Shown here one piece after another: positions 1 through 9,380 of a stretch of 42,239 bases of DNA. The position numbers were made by a program, and so were the translations under genes. The stretch is from assembly GCF_030913705.1 (NCBI RefSeq), contig NZ_CP133190.1, positions 6,395,001-6,437,239 on the forward strand, given 5' to 3'. Position 1 is the first letter of the stretch, and each line of letters starts with the position of its first letter. Under the pieces are notes generated by a model that saw nothing but the letters and a program-made list of their open reading frames with translations, did no database searches and was not told where the DNA came from. The DNA is from Anaerocolumna sp. MB42-C2 (lineage in GTDB: Bacteria > Bacillota > Clostridia > Lachnospirales > Lachnospiraceae).

Positions 1-1406
<1,406 letters not shown>

Positions 1407-1490
1407 ATAAAGTGTTTGTTCATATTAAAGTGAAATAATCAATGTGTTAGTTAAGTAAAAAATGATGTTAATATTTAATATAGTATTATA

Positions 1491-1530
1491 GACCTAAAAA
1501 TACCAAAGTATGGATTTTTAGGTCTTTTTT
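1491..1530 (+). terminator. Intrinsic terminator of the rRNA operon
   Basis: An 11-bp perfect stem (GACCTAAAAAT at 1491-1501 with ATTTTTAGGTC at 1514-1524) closes a 12-nt loop that can itself pair CCA with TGG, and six T residues follow. It lies 85 nt past the 23S end, so it probably ends the rRNA transcript. Confidence 0.9.
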
Positions 1531-1554
1531 AATGCCGAAATTTATCAAATAAGT

Positions 1555-1583
1555 TTGAAATTTATAGAAAAATATAATATAAT
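1555..1583 (+). promoter_or_regulatory. Sigma-A type promoter for cheV
   Basis: TTGAAA at 1555-1560 and TATAAT at 1578-1583 are separated by 17 nt. A second overlapping TATAAT starts at 1573. The promoter sits between the rRNA terminator and cheV, so cheV has its own promoter and is not read from the rRNA operon. Confidence 0.6.
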
Positions 1584-1640
1584 AAAATTAATCAATAAAA
1601 AAATTACTGAAAGAATCTTAGCATAACGGAGGCTGGAACT

Positions 1641-2528
1641 ATGGATACTGGAGTATTGTTGGAAAGTGGAACTAATGAATTAGAAATATTAGAATTTAAG
1701 GTTGGAAATAATTTTTATGGAATTAATGTAGCAAAGATTAGGGAAATATTACCGTATCAGACACCAACACCGATACCCAATGCCCATCCGTGTATTGAAG
1801 GTATCTTTATGCCAAGAGATATTATAATTACAGTTATTAACTTAGCTAAATGTCTAAATATTCCTGATTCTAACATGGCAACAGATATGAATATTATAAC
1901 TAATTTTAATAAATTAAATGTTGCATTTCATGTCCATGGTGTAGTCGGTATCCATAGAATCTCATGGGAAGACATTAATAAACCGGATGAAACAATTAAT
2001 TCAATTGCAACAGGTATTATTAAATTAGAAGAAAAACTTATTATAGTACTTGATTTTGAGAAGATTATATCCGATATTAGTCCTGAGACAGGTTTAAAAG
2101 TATCCGATATAAATCATTTAGGTGTAAGGAATCGTAATGAAGCCCCAATATTAATAGCTGAAGATTCTCCTTTATTAAGTAAATTAATACAGGAATGTCT
2201 TACTAAAGCCGGATATACGAATATTACAGCTACGGTTAACGGATTAGACGCATGGAATAAACTCCAGGGGTATAAAAAAGACAAAATCATAAAATCAAGT
2301 GTTAAATGTATAATAACAGATATTGAAATGCCTCAGATGGATGGACATCATTTAACAAAGTTAGTTAAAACGGATCCGGAATTAAAAGATTTACCTATTA
2401 TCATTTTCTCTTCTTTAATAAATGAAGAAATGATGAGAAAAGGAGAATCAATCGGAGCAGATGCACAAATTACAAAACCGGAGATCGGTTCTCTGGTAGA
2501 AGTATTAGATAAATTTATATTAAAATAA
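1641..2528 (+). CDS. cheV: Chemotaxis protein CheV (CheW domain plus receiver domain)
   Basis: CheV couples chemoreceptors to the histidine kinase CheA and helps adaptation. The 295-residue protein has the family architecture: a CheW-like domain at about residues 12-150 (opening with LEFKVGNNFYGINV, a typical CheW strand pattern) and a receiver domain at about 167-295. The receiver has the acidic pair E174/D175, the phospho-acceptor D227 in CIITDIEMP, serines 257-258 after the PIIIF strand, and K279 in the ITKPE motif, so it should be phosphorylatable. GGAGG at 1628-1632 with an 8-nt spacer fixes the ATG start. It is a single-gene unit with no other chemotaxis gene nearby. It implies a motile or at least chemoreceptor-bearing host. 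Confidence 0.93.
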   Translation: MDTGVLLESGTNELEILEFKVGNNFYGINVAKIREILPYQTPTPIPNAHPCIEGIFMPRDIIITVINLAKCLNIPDSNMATDMNIITNFNKLNVAFHVHGVVGIHRISWEDINKPDETINSIATGIIKLEEKLIIVLDFEKIISDISPETGLKVSDINHLGVRNRNEAPILIAEDSPLLSKLIQECLTKAGYTNITATVNGLDAWNKLQGYKKDKIIKSSVKCIITDIEMPQMDGHHLTKLVKTDPELKDLPIIIFSSLINEEMMRKGESIGADAQITKPEIGSLVEVLDKFILK

Positions 2529-2618
2529 ATTCAATATTATACTTTTACTGATGGAACCTAATTTTGGTGACTAACGTAACAAAAAACATTCATCGAATTT
2601 ATGAGGAGTGAGCTTCAG

Positions 2619-2901
2619 ATGGCAGTGTGCAGATTGCGCAAAACTAATATTCCGGATGATGATAAGGATATTGCGAGAAATGTTTTGATAATAATAGAGC
2701 AAAACTGGATGAAGCTTATTTAGATATTCTTTTAAAATCTGTTACAAATTCACAGATTAGTAAACGAAAACTAAGCAGTGAGAAAATAACACCAGATAAA
2801 ATTCTGATTTTGCGAATACGAGTAGTTATAATACTTTATGAATTAGTAATGAAATTAAATAAAAAATAACACAAAATATTACGAAACAGGATGAAAAAAA
2901 T
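2619..2901 (+). pseudogene. Eroded 5' coding region: frameshifted zinc-ribbon N-terminus of the next gene (inferred)
   Basis: A good Shine-Dalgarno (GAGGAG at 2603-2608) precedes ATG 2619, which opens only 34 codons (stop 2721-2723). Reading across frames gives protein-like text: MAVCR then KTNIPDDDKDI in one frame; CEKCFDNNRAKLDEAYLDIL and on to KLSSEKITPDK in a second (open 2666-2866); then NSDFANTSSYNTL, ISNEIK and KITQNITKQDEKN in a third, which is the frame of the gene annotated from 2902. With a few single or double base insertions restored this becomes one N-terminal domain with two CxxC pairs, a zinc ribbon. I infer at least four small deletions. Neighbouring genes show no such damage, so it may be true decay, but assembly errors cannot be excluded by reading alone. 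Confidence 0.5.
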
Positions 2902-4281
2902 TTGAGAGACGAACAAGATAAAGAAAACGAATTAAATACTATTACGGATGACGATATTTTATCTCTGCTTAAAGATTCTACTGAAGATTCGAATTCTGAT
3001 AAGCAATTAGATAGTGGTAAAGAAAATTCTTATTATGATGAAAATGACATTCCTGAGATAGAAGATACGGATGAGGATTTATTAGCTTTGCTGGATATGA
3101 TATCTGCGCAGGATGAAGCCAATACCAATAAAGAAGAAAATTCCAATACTGTGATGGAGTCATTAGAACAGGTTTCTACACCAGAAGAAGCACCTTATCC
3201 TGATGAAATGGAAGATATTTTATCAATTGATGATTTGGCGGAAGAAATTGCAGATGACTTTCAGGAAGAATCCGACATAAAGGAAGATATGCCTAATACT
3301 GCAAATGATATGAGTGGTATTTTTTCAGATGTTTTAAGCGCTGTGGATTCTTTGAAAGATAAGGAAGAAAATAATATAAGCAGTATCAATCCATCCGTTT
3401 CTGAAGTGGATAACAAGGATAATAAAAAGGAAACCAAAGAAAAGAAGAAAAGTTTTTGGCAGAAAATATTTGGTAAAAAAGAAGATACAAAAAAAGAAAT
3501 AGCTTTGGAAGCTGACACAGAAGTTATCAAAGATAAAAAGACTGTCAGCAAAAAAGCAGAAAAAGCTAAAAAGAGTAAAGCGGTAAAGAAAACGGTTAAG
3601 AAAGAAAAAAGGAATATAACTGAAGATAACATTGGCGAAGAAGCTAAAGATGTAAAAAAGAAAAAAGCTAATGAAAAGAAAGCAGTAAAGAAAAAACCAG
3701 ATAAAAAGAAAGTCGCTAAGATCAAGAAAGAACCAAAAGTAAAAGAAGTAATAGAAGATAATGAAGATAATGTAAAAATTAATAAATTAGCAGTAATTTT
3801 TGTAATGACATTCTTTATTTTAATCGGTGGATTTGTTATAATAGGAACGAATCAATATTCCTATTCACTGGATATTAAAAATGCCAAGGTCAGTTTCTCA
3901 AGACAGCGGTATACCGAAGCTTATAAGGATATATATGGGTTGGATATCAGAAAGAGTGATAAGGAAATATATGATAAAATCATGACAGTAATGTATGTTA
4001 ATAAAGAGTTAAACTCTTACAATAATTATATTGATATTAAGATGTATCCACAGGCGTTGGATTCTTTATTAAAAGGAATTGAAAGATATGATAAATATAT
4101 TAAGCGTGCAGCTGATTTGGGTATAAAAAAAGATATGGACAGTGTGAAAGAGCAAATTGTTAAAGAATTGAAGAATAAATTCAATTTAAGTGAGGAAGAA
4201 GCAATTGCTTTAAATAAAACCGATGACCAGACACAGTACAGTATTAAAGTATTTAATACTGTTTTAGAAAAAATGAAATAA
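2902..4281 (+). CDS. Single-pass membrane protein with acidic and lysine-rich cytoplasmic half, unknown function
   Basis: The 459-residue frame begins at TTG 2902, for which no convincing ribosome binding site is seen. The frame is open further upstream to 2863, and the preceding region looks like a damaged start of the same gene, so this is probably the intact remainder of a longer protein. Residues 1-150 are strongly acidic with repeated short DDILSLL/DEDLLALL-type helices. Residues 170-290 are very lysine-rich, including a KKSFWQKIFGKKE amphipathic motif. One transmembrane segment lies at about 294-316. The outer C-terminal 140 residues are helical and contain SFSRQRYTEAYKDIYGLDIR, a TPR-like pattern. 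I do not recognise the family. It is transcribed toward hisH but is separated from it by a terminator. Confidence 0.7.
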   Translation: MRDEQDKENELNTITDDDILSLLKDSTEDSNSDKQLDSGKENSYYDENDIPEIEDTDEDLLALLDMISAQDEANTNKEENSNTVMESLEQVSTPEEAPYPDEMEDILSIDDLAEEIADDFQEESDIKEDMPNTANDMSGIFSDVLSAVDSLKDKEENNISSINPSVSEVDNKDNKKETKEKKKSFWQKIFGKKEDTKKEIALEADTEVIKDKKTVSKKAEKAKKSKAVKKTVKKEKRNITEDNIGEEAKDVKKKKANEKKAVKKKPDKKKVAKIKKEPKVKEVIEDNEDNVKINKLAVIFVMTFFILIGGFVIIGTNQYSYSLDIKNAKVSFSRQRYTEAYKDIYGLDIRKSDKEIYDKIMTVMYVNKELNSYNNYIDIKMYPQALDSLLKGIERYDKYIKRAADLGIKKDMDSVKEQIVKELKNKFNLSEEEAIALNKTDDQTQYSIKVFNTVLEKMK

Positions 4282-4293
4282 ATATGCAAAGAG

Positions 4294-4334
4294 GCATAAA
4301 GGGTTATTGCACGTTTAGCAACAACCCTTTATGC
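4294..4334 (+). terminator. Hairpin terminator after the unknown membrane protein
   Basis: Arms 4294-4310 and 4318-4334 pair over 17 positions with one A-C mismatch around a 7-nt loop. The T tract is short (TTATTT). A second hairpin (CTTATTTCC at 4334-4342 with GGAAATAAG at 4354-4362) abuts it, so two stems stand in tandem before hisH. Confidence 0.7.
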
Positions 4335-4389
4335 TTATTTCCGTTAGTGCTAAGGAAATAAGCAGATACAAAGAAAGGTATGGTATAAA

Positions 4390-5001
4390 ATGATTGCTGT
4401 AATAGACTATGATGCCGGAAATTTAAAAAGTGTTGAAAAGGCTTTAAAATACTTAGGAGAAAATACTACTATAACAAGAGACAGAGATGAGATTTTAAAA
4501 GCAGATAAAGTTATTTTACCGGGAGTAGGTTCCTTTGGTGATGCAATGGACAAATTAAACAGTTATCATTTGGTTGATACAATTAAAGAAGTAGCTGCAT
4601 CTAAAAAGCCTTTCTTAGGAATTTGCTTAGGTCTTCAGCTTTTTTTTGAAAGTAGTGAAGAATCGGTTGGTATTCCAGGCTTAGGAATTTTACAAGGTAA
4701 GATTGTAAGAATACCGGATTGTGAAGGGCTTAAAATCCCTCATATGGGATGGAATTCCCTGGATATTAAGCCGGAATCTAAACTTTTTAAAGGAATAGAT
4801 AATAACGCATATGTATATTTTGTTCATTCCTATTATTTAGTTGCGGAAAATAAAAATGAAGTCGTTGCGACAACAAATTACAGTACCTTAATTCATGCAT
4901 CAATTGAGAAAGAAAATATATATGCCTGTCAGTTTCACCCTGAGAAAAGCGGTGAAGTTGGACTTAAAATATTAAAAAATTTTGCAGAATTAGTCAAATA
5001 A
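4390..5001 (+). CDS. hisH: Imidazole glycerol phosphate synthase, glutamine amidotransferase subunit HisH
   Basis: HisH hydrolyses glutamine and passes ammonia to HisF in histidine and purine-precursor (AICAR) formation. The 203-residue class I amidotransferase shows the nucleophile Cys79 in FLGICLGLQ, the oxyanion region PGVGSFGDAM (44-53), HMGWN, and the catalytic His183/Glu185 in QFHPEKS. The length is typical. AAAGG at about 4374-4378 precedes the ATG. HisF follows after 31 nt, so the two form the usual heterodimer pair, but no other his gene is in the window. Confidence 0.95.
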   Translation: MIAVIDYDAGNLKSVEKALKYLGENTTITRDRDEILKADKVILPGVGSFGDAMDKLNSYHLVDTIKEVAASKKPFLGICLGLQLFFESSEESVGIPGLGILQGKIVRIPDCEGLKIPHMGWNSLDIKPESKLFKGIDNNAYVYFVHSYYLVAENKNEVVATTNYSTLIHASIEKENIYACQFHPEKSGEVGLKILKNFAELVK

Positions 5002-5032
5002 GATAAACAGTGTGCAGGAATTGGAGGTAAAC

Positions 5033-5791
5033 ATGTTTACAAAGAGAATAATACCTTGTTTGGATGTCCATAATGGGCGTGTCGTTAAGGGGATAAATTT
5101 TGTTAATCTTAGGGATGCAGGTGATCCCGTAGAAGTTGGTAAGGCATATGATAAAGCAGGTGCCGACGAACTTGTGTTTTTGGATATAACGGCTTCTTCC
5201 GATGCAAGAACTATTAAAATTGACATGGTACGACGAGTTGCAGAAACAGTATTTATTCCATTTACGGTTGGTGGCGGGATACGTACTATAGAAGATTTTA
5301 AAGTAATATTAAGGGAGGGCGCAGATAAGATTGCTGTTAATACTGCAGCAATTCTTAATCCGAATCTGATTTCTGAAGCAGCCGATAAATTCGGCAGTCA
5401 GTGTGTTGTTGTTGCTATTGATGCCAAGAAAAGAGAAGATGGATCAGGCTGGAATATCTACAAGAACGGCGGCAGAATAGATATGGGTATTGATGCAGTG
5501 GAATGGGCTATGAAAGCAAATGCATTGGGAGCCGGAGAAATACTACTTACAAGTATGGATTGTGATGGTACAAAAGACGGTTATGATTTGGAATTAACCC
5601 GGACTATCTCCGAAAACGTTTCCATTCCGGTAATAGCTTCCGGCGGAGCCGGTAAAATGGAGCATTTTTATGATGCATTAACTGTAGGCAAAGCAGATGC
5701 AGTATTAGCTGCATCATTGTTCCATTATAAAGAGATGGAAATAATGGATTTAAAGAAATACTTAAGAGACAAGGGTATAAGCGTAAGATAA
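5033..5791 (+). CDS. hisF: Imidazole glycerol phosphate synthase cyclase subunit HisF
   Basis: HisF is a TIM-barrel enzyme that condenses PRFAR with HisH-derived ammonia. From ATG 5033 the protein is 252 residues, the normal length. GGAGG at 5023-5027 supports this start over an in-frame GTG at 5012. The catalytic aspartates D11 (IPCLDVHNG) and D130 (VAIDAKKRE) are present, as are the phosphate-binding loops GGGIR (80-84) and IASGGAGK. It is translated from the same message as hisH. Sequence and length are those of the histidine enzyme rather than the sugar-amidating HisF-like proteins of surface-glycan clusters. Confidence 0.95.
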   Translation: MFTKRIIPCLDVHNGRVVKGINFVNLRDAGDPVEVGKAYDKAGADELVFLDITASSDARTIKIDMVRRVAETVFIPFTVGGGIRTIEDFKVILREGADKIAVNTAAILNPNLISEAADKFGSQCVVVAIDAKKREDGSGWNIYKNGGRIDMGIDAVEWAMKANALGAGEILLTSMDCDGTKDGYDLELTRTISENVSIPVIASGGAGKMEHFYDALTVGKADAVLAASLFHYKEMEIMDLKKYLRDKGISVR

Positions 5792-5832
5792 TAATCTATT
5801 AGCTTAGCTATTTTAATTATAGGAGTAATGTT

Positions 5833-6507
5833 ATGAGTGCAATAACGAATGATTGGTTAAATGTAATAGGCGATGAATTTCATGAAAAATATTATGCGGA
5901 TTTATATAAATTTGTAAAAAATGAATATAATCATTATGCTGTATTTCCAAAAGCAGATGATATTTTTAATGCATTTCATCTTACGCCGCTAGAAAAAGTA
6001 AAGGTTGTAATAATTGGACAGGATCCTTATCATAACGATGGTCAGGCACACGGATTATGTTTTTCTGTAAAACCCGATGTAGATATTCCTCCATCCTTAG
6101 TAAATATTTATAAAGAATTACAGGATGACCTGGGCTGTAAGATTCCAAATAACGGGTATCTGGTTAAATGGGCAGAGCAGGGTGTATTGCTTCTTAATAC
6201 AGTACTTACAGTAAGAGCACACCAAGCCAATTCTCATCAGGGCAAGGGATGGGAAAAATTCACGGATGCGGTTATTCAGGCCGTAAATAAGGAGGACAGA
6301 CCAATTGTTTTTATATTGTGGGGCAGACCGGCTCAGTTGAAAAAAAGCATGTTGAATAACCCGAAACATCTTATTCTGGAAGCACCTCATCCAAGTCCTT
6401 TATCAGTGTACAGAGGATTTTTTGGAAGTAAACCTTTTAGTAAAACCAATCAATTTCTTACGGAACACGATATAGCGCCGATTGATTGGCAGATTGAAGA
6501 TACATAA
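5833..6507 (+). CDS. ung: Uracil-DNA glycosylase, family 1
   Basis: Ung removes uracil from DNA arising from cytosine deamination or dUMP incorporation, starting base excision repair in the cytoplasm. The 224-residue protein carries the water-activating motif GQDPYH (D64), the family loop LLNTVLTVRAHQANSH (about 119-134) and the HPSPLS intercalation loop at 186-191. The length is normal. A GGAG just upstream (5821-5824) supports the ATG. It lies 41 nt after hisF without a visible terminator, so it may be co-transcribed with hisHF. Confidence 0.96.
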   Translation: MSAITNDWLNVIGDEFHEKYYADLYKFVKNEYNHYAVFPKADDIFNAFHLTPLEKVKVVIIGQDPYHNDGQAHGLCFSVKPDVDIPPSLVNIYKELQDDLGCKIPNNGYLVKWAEQGVLLLNTVLTVRAHQANSHQGKGWEKFTDAVIQAVNKEDRPIVFILWGRPAQLKKSMLNNPKHLILEAPHPSPLSVYRGFFGSKPFSKTNQFLTEHDIAPIDWQIEDT

Positions 6508-6526
6508 ATAAAAAACTGTAATAGAA

Positions 6527-6729
6527 TTAACTGTAATAGAAATAACGTGTATAATAAAATGGCTAATATATTGTTGCAGTTAAGACTATGATACTGTGAG
6601 ATGTTTTTATGAGTGTAGTGAAACGAAAGTCATATAAAATGCGAGACTTATCTGGCGAAATTATTCTGAATGCATATGCCTGTACATAAATTGTTATAAT
6701 TCAGCTGTAGGCCAAACTGAAACAATTTA
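6527..6729 (+). other. Possible short transcription unit: promoter, 26-codon frame, hairpin
   Basis: TTAACT (6527-6532) and TATAAT (6550-6555) are 17 nt apart. An open frame of 26 codons starts at ATG 6609 and ends at TAA 6687-6689. A hairpin with 9-bp outer stem (TAAATTGTT 6687-6695 with AACAATTTA 6721-6729) follows. There is no good Shine-Dalgarno before 6609. It could be a small RNA, a small protein gene or chance. A near-duplicate of AACTGTAATAGAA also occurs just after ung. Confidence 0.25.
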
Positions 6730-6743
6730 GATAAAAATTTTAC

Positions 6744-6772
6744 TTGACATATACTTAAAATGTAAATATACT
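6744..6772 (+). promoter_or_regulatory. Strong sigma-A promoter for the tyrS leader
   Basis: The -35 element is a perfect TTGACA at 6744-6749 and the -10 is TATACT at 6767-6772, with a 17-nt spacer. Transcription would start near 6779, shortly before the T-box leader. Confidence 0.85.
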
Positions 6773-6824
6773 ATGTATAGTTTATTTCATACATTATTGG
6801 ATGTAACTAAATTTAATAATTTAT

Positions 6825-7110
6825 ATTAAAGCGTTGATAAGAATAAGTAATAACCAGTAATCCAGACAGAAAGTAACCGGTTGATGAGAGGTGCATGGCA
6901 GGCTGATTATGAATACATCTTTGAGCTTCACACCGAACATTATTTAAGTAGGCTGTGACGGATTCCTGCACACGTTATAGTGCTAGAGTATAACCCATTG
7001 ATTAGATGGAGTACTTGAAGAGGTAGACAATGTGAATTGTCTATAAACTTAAGGTGGTAACACGAGATATTACTCTCGTCCTTTTGATATATAAGGACGG
7101 GAGTTTTTTT
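6825..7110 (+). promoter_or_regulatory. T-box riboswitch leader of tyrS, tyrosine specifier UAC
   Basis: T-box leaders bind uncharged tRNA and prevent termination when the cognate amino acid is short. The T-box sequence AAGGTGGTAACACG is at 7051-7064, and a GATGAGAG stem I element is near 6883-6890. The specifier is read as TAC at 6914-6916 in a GAATACA context, matching the downstream tyrosyl-tRNA synthetase. The terminator stem is 7072-7083 with 7093-7104 (one G-U pair), followed by seven or more T residues. About 220 nt remain between this terminator and the tyrS start, with further small hairpins (for example 7111-7117 with 7133-7139). That is longer than usual. Confidence 0.92.
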
Positions 7111-7337
7111 TATCTCACAGGATGTCATTCTATGAGATAATAACCCTTCGGAGGATGCACACGACATGCAAAAAAGGATATTATCCTTTGGTAGAAGTCA
7201 CTGGCTTGACCGCTTTGTTATTATAAAGGAAAGTTCTGTGAACTCCCTTATAAAATAAAATGCCCTGAAATCCGAGTGGAATTACACCTGCCTGTACTTA
7301 TCCAATCTTAATTTATTAAGAAAAAAGGAGTAAAGGA

Positions 7338-8552
7338 ATGCAAACAAACATTGAGGAACAAATTAAAATAATTACAAAGGGATCAGACCGCTTGGTAGGT
7401 ATGGATGAACTGAAAATAAAACTGGAACGATCCATAAAAGAGAATAAGTCATTAATTATTAAACTTGGACTGGATCCAAGCGCTCCTGATATACACTTAG
7501 GCCATGCTGTTGTATTACGAAAAATAAAACAAATGCAGGATTTAGGTCATAAAGCAGTAATTGTCATTGGTGATTTCACCGGTAAAATCGGTGATCCAAC
7601 CGGTAAATCGAAAGGCAGGGTAGCCCTTACGGATGAACAGGTAAAAGAAAATGCGAGAACCTATACAGACCAAATAATTAAAATATTACAGCCTGATCAA
7701 ACCGAAATACGATTTAACAGTGAATGGCTTGGAGAATTAAAGTTTGATGATGTTATAAAATTAGCAGCTACAACAACGGTTGCGAGAATGTTAGAGCGTG
7801 ATGATTTCCAAAACAGATATAAAAATAACGTGCCTATCGGAGTACATGAATTCTTATATCCTTTAATGCAGGCATATGATTCCGTAGCCTTAAATACAGA
7901 TATAGAGCTTGGCGGAACGGATCAGACCTTTAATATTCTTATGGGAAGAAATCTGCAAAAAGCAATGGGACTAGAACAACAGACAGCTTTATTTATGCCG
8001 ATTCTTGAGGGTTTGGACGGTAAAGAAAAGATGAGTAAAAGCCTTGGTAATTATATTGGAATCAATGAGCCACCCCAGGTTATGTTTAAAAAATTAATGG
8101 AAATACCGGATGAGTTAATTATAAAGTATTTTGAGTTAGCAACGGATGAGCATCCGGATAAAATAGAGGAGATTAAAAATGATTTGGAAAACGGCAAAAA
8201 TCCAAGAGACATTAAATATGAATTGGCAAATGTCATAATTTCTCTGTACCATACTCCTCTGGATGTAGAAGAAGCTATTAAATATTATGATACTGCATTC
8301 GGAAGAAAATCAATTCCAGATAATATTCCGGAATTAATCATTGATTTGGATAAGGATAAACTCGCTGATATTATCCCACTTCTGATTCGTGATAAGTATA
8401 TTCCAAGCGGCAGCGAATTCAGACGGCTTATTGCCCAGGGCGGAGTACAAATAAACCGGGAAAGTATAGTATTAGACGATCTTGATATGGTACTTGCCTG
8501 CGGAGATATTCTTAAAGTGGGTAAAAAGAAATTCATTAAAATAATTAAGTAA
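7338..8552 (+). CDS. tyrS: Tyrosyl-tRNA synthetase (TyrZ-like subgroup)
   Basis: This enzyme charges tRNA-Tyr. The 404-residue class I synthetase has the HIGH-type motif HLGH at 53-56 within KLGLDPSAPDIHLGH, KMSKS at 231-235, and a C-terminal S4 RNA-binding domain from about residue 340. The KLGLDPSAPDIHLGH form resembles Bacillus TyrZ more than TyrS, in which this region reads more like GFDPTADSLHLGH. GGAG at about 7327-7330 precedes the ATG. A tyrosine T-box controls it, so expression should rise when tyrosine is short. It appears monocistronic. Confidence 0.95.
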   Translation: MQTNIEEQIKIITKGSDRLVGMDELKIKLERSIKENKSLIIKLGLDPSAPDIHLGHAVVLRKIKQMQDLGHKAVIVIGDFTGKIGDPTGKSKGRVALTDEQVKENARTYTDQIIKILQPDQTEIRFNSEWLGELKFDDVIKLAATTTVARMLERDDFQNRYKNNVPIGVHEFLYPLMQAYDSVALNTDIELGGTDQTFNILMGRNLQKAMGLEQQTALFMPILEGLDGKEKMSKSLGNYIGINEPPQVMFKKLMEIPDELIIKYFELATDEHPDKIEEIKNDLENGKNPRDIKYELANVIISLYHTPLDVEEAIKYYDTAFGRKSIPDNIPELIIDLDKDKLADIIPLLIRDKYIPSGSEFRRLIAQGGVQINRESIVLDDLDMVLACGDILKVGKKKFIKIIK

Positions 8553-8577
8553 ATTATAATCTACATTAATATATTTG

Positions 8578-8601
8578 TCACACTATATGCCACTTGTGTG
8601 A
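8578..8601 (+). other. Hairpin after tyrS
   Basis: TCACAC and GTGTGA pair around a 12-nt loop 25 nt after the tyrS stop. There is no T tract, so its role as a terminator is uncertain. Confidence 0.3.
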
Positions 8602-8640
8602 TCATTGAAATAATAGATATATTTCATAAGAACTCAGTAA

Positions 8641-9027
8641 ATGGTAAAAGTATCTACTGTTTTTTTTATTTATCAATTAATTAGTACTGGTATCATACTA
8701 GTTGATGAGTTAATTGGTAATGATTCAATTTCGACTGATTTTTATGGGACTTTATTTGGATATATTTTTGCTTCGAAAGGTGGATTCACATTTGTTGTAC
8801 TTGGTGTTGTACTATATTATACTAAGAATAACAGAAAAAAGCTGGCTATAGGTTATTGCTGTTTTTGTATATTCTATACTATTTTTTATGTAACAAATAT
8901 AGTAGCTCGTTTATTAATAAAATTTGAATCCATCCTGCCATATTTTATGTATTATACCATAGCGTGTTTTGCACAAATTATGGATATGGAGATTATACCG
9001 GTTTATCACACCCGTTTTTTACATTGA
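8641..9027 (+). CDS. Small polytopic membrane protein, possibly a TraX-like remnant
   Basis: The frame encodes 128 mostly hydrophobic residues with three to four likely membrane segments (about 5-24, 49-65, 72-95, 99-115) and a short basic loop KNNRKK. The GFTFVVLGVVLYYTKNNRKK region reminds me of TraX-family membrane proteins of Firmicutes, which are usually about twice as long, so this may be a truncated relative. The assignment is from memory of the family pattern only. A stop codon lies immediately before ATG 8641 and no Shine-Dalgarno is visible, which suggests the real start was lost. No partner gene is nearby. It may not be expressed. Confidence 0.45.
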   Translation: MVKVSTVFFIYQLISTGIILVDELIGNDSISTDFYGTLFGYIFASKGGFTFVVLGVVLYYTKNNRKKLAIGYCCFCIFYTIFYVTNIVARLLIKFESILPYFMYYTIACFAQIMDMEIIPVYHTRFLH

Positions 9028-9033
9028 CAAGTT

Positions 9034-9070
9034 ATCATAGGATGGTAATTTTCGCATTACCTTTTATGAT
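9034..9070 (+). other. Hairpin in the gap between the membrane protein and the activase
   Basis: ATCATAGGATGGTAAT (9034-9049) pairs imperfectly with ATTACCTTTTATGAT (9056-9070) around a 6-nt loop just after the 8641-9027 gene. No T tract follows, so it is only a possible transcript end. The remaining gap 9071-9290 shows no supported gene. Confidence 0.3.
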
Positions 9071-9288
9071 ATAGTATAACGGAAAAAAGGGAAAAGGATA
9101 TAAGTATTTCTTTTATATATTCTATCCTTTACATATATACTTACTATATTATTTAGGATATTTTATATCATAAATATCTAGAACGGTGTATGAATTGTAC
9201 ATTGTTAGATGCATACAAGAGATCTGGCTGACACTAAATTATTAAGGTATATGCTTTGGTCAACTATAAATTCGATTAAATAATTTAG

Positions 9289-9342
9289 AATGGTCTGTTT
9301 GTTATAATTCGAAATAAAAAGAATTATAACAAACAGACCATT
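9289..9342 (-). terminator. Long perfect inverted repeat, probable terminator of the activase gene
   Basis: Arms 9291-9310 and 9321-9340 are a perfect 20-bp match, extended by two A-T pairs, around the 10-nt loop GAAATAAAAA. It lies 40 nt past the stop of the minus-strand activase. The T tract is weak on both sides. The stem is longer and more perfect than other terminators in this window, so processing or bidirectional end protection is also possible. Confidence 0.6.
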
Positions 9343-9380
9343 TAGTATTTTCCATTGAAAGATTTCATAAGTCCGATAAA

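Noticed and set aside
3261..3725. Long minus-strand frame of 154 codons, Phe/Leu/Ser rich
   Set aside because: It is the antisense shadow of the lysine-rich coding region on the plus strand.
4390..5791. HisH/HisF-like sugar amidation pair of a surface glycan locus
   Set aside because: No nonulosonate or O-antigen genes adjoin it, and both proteins have normal histidine-pathway length and motifs.
7260..7300. GAGTGGAATTACAC resembles a second T-box sequence
   Set aside because: It lacks the GGTGGNACC core match, an antiterminator and a terminator behind it.
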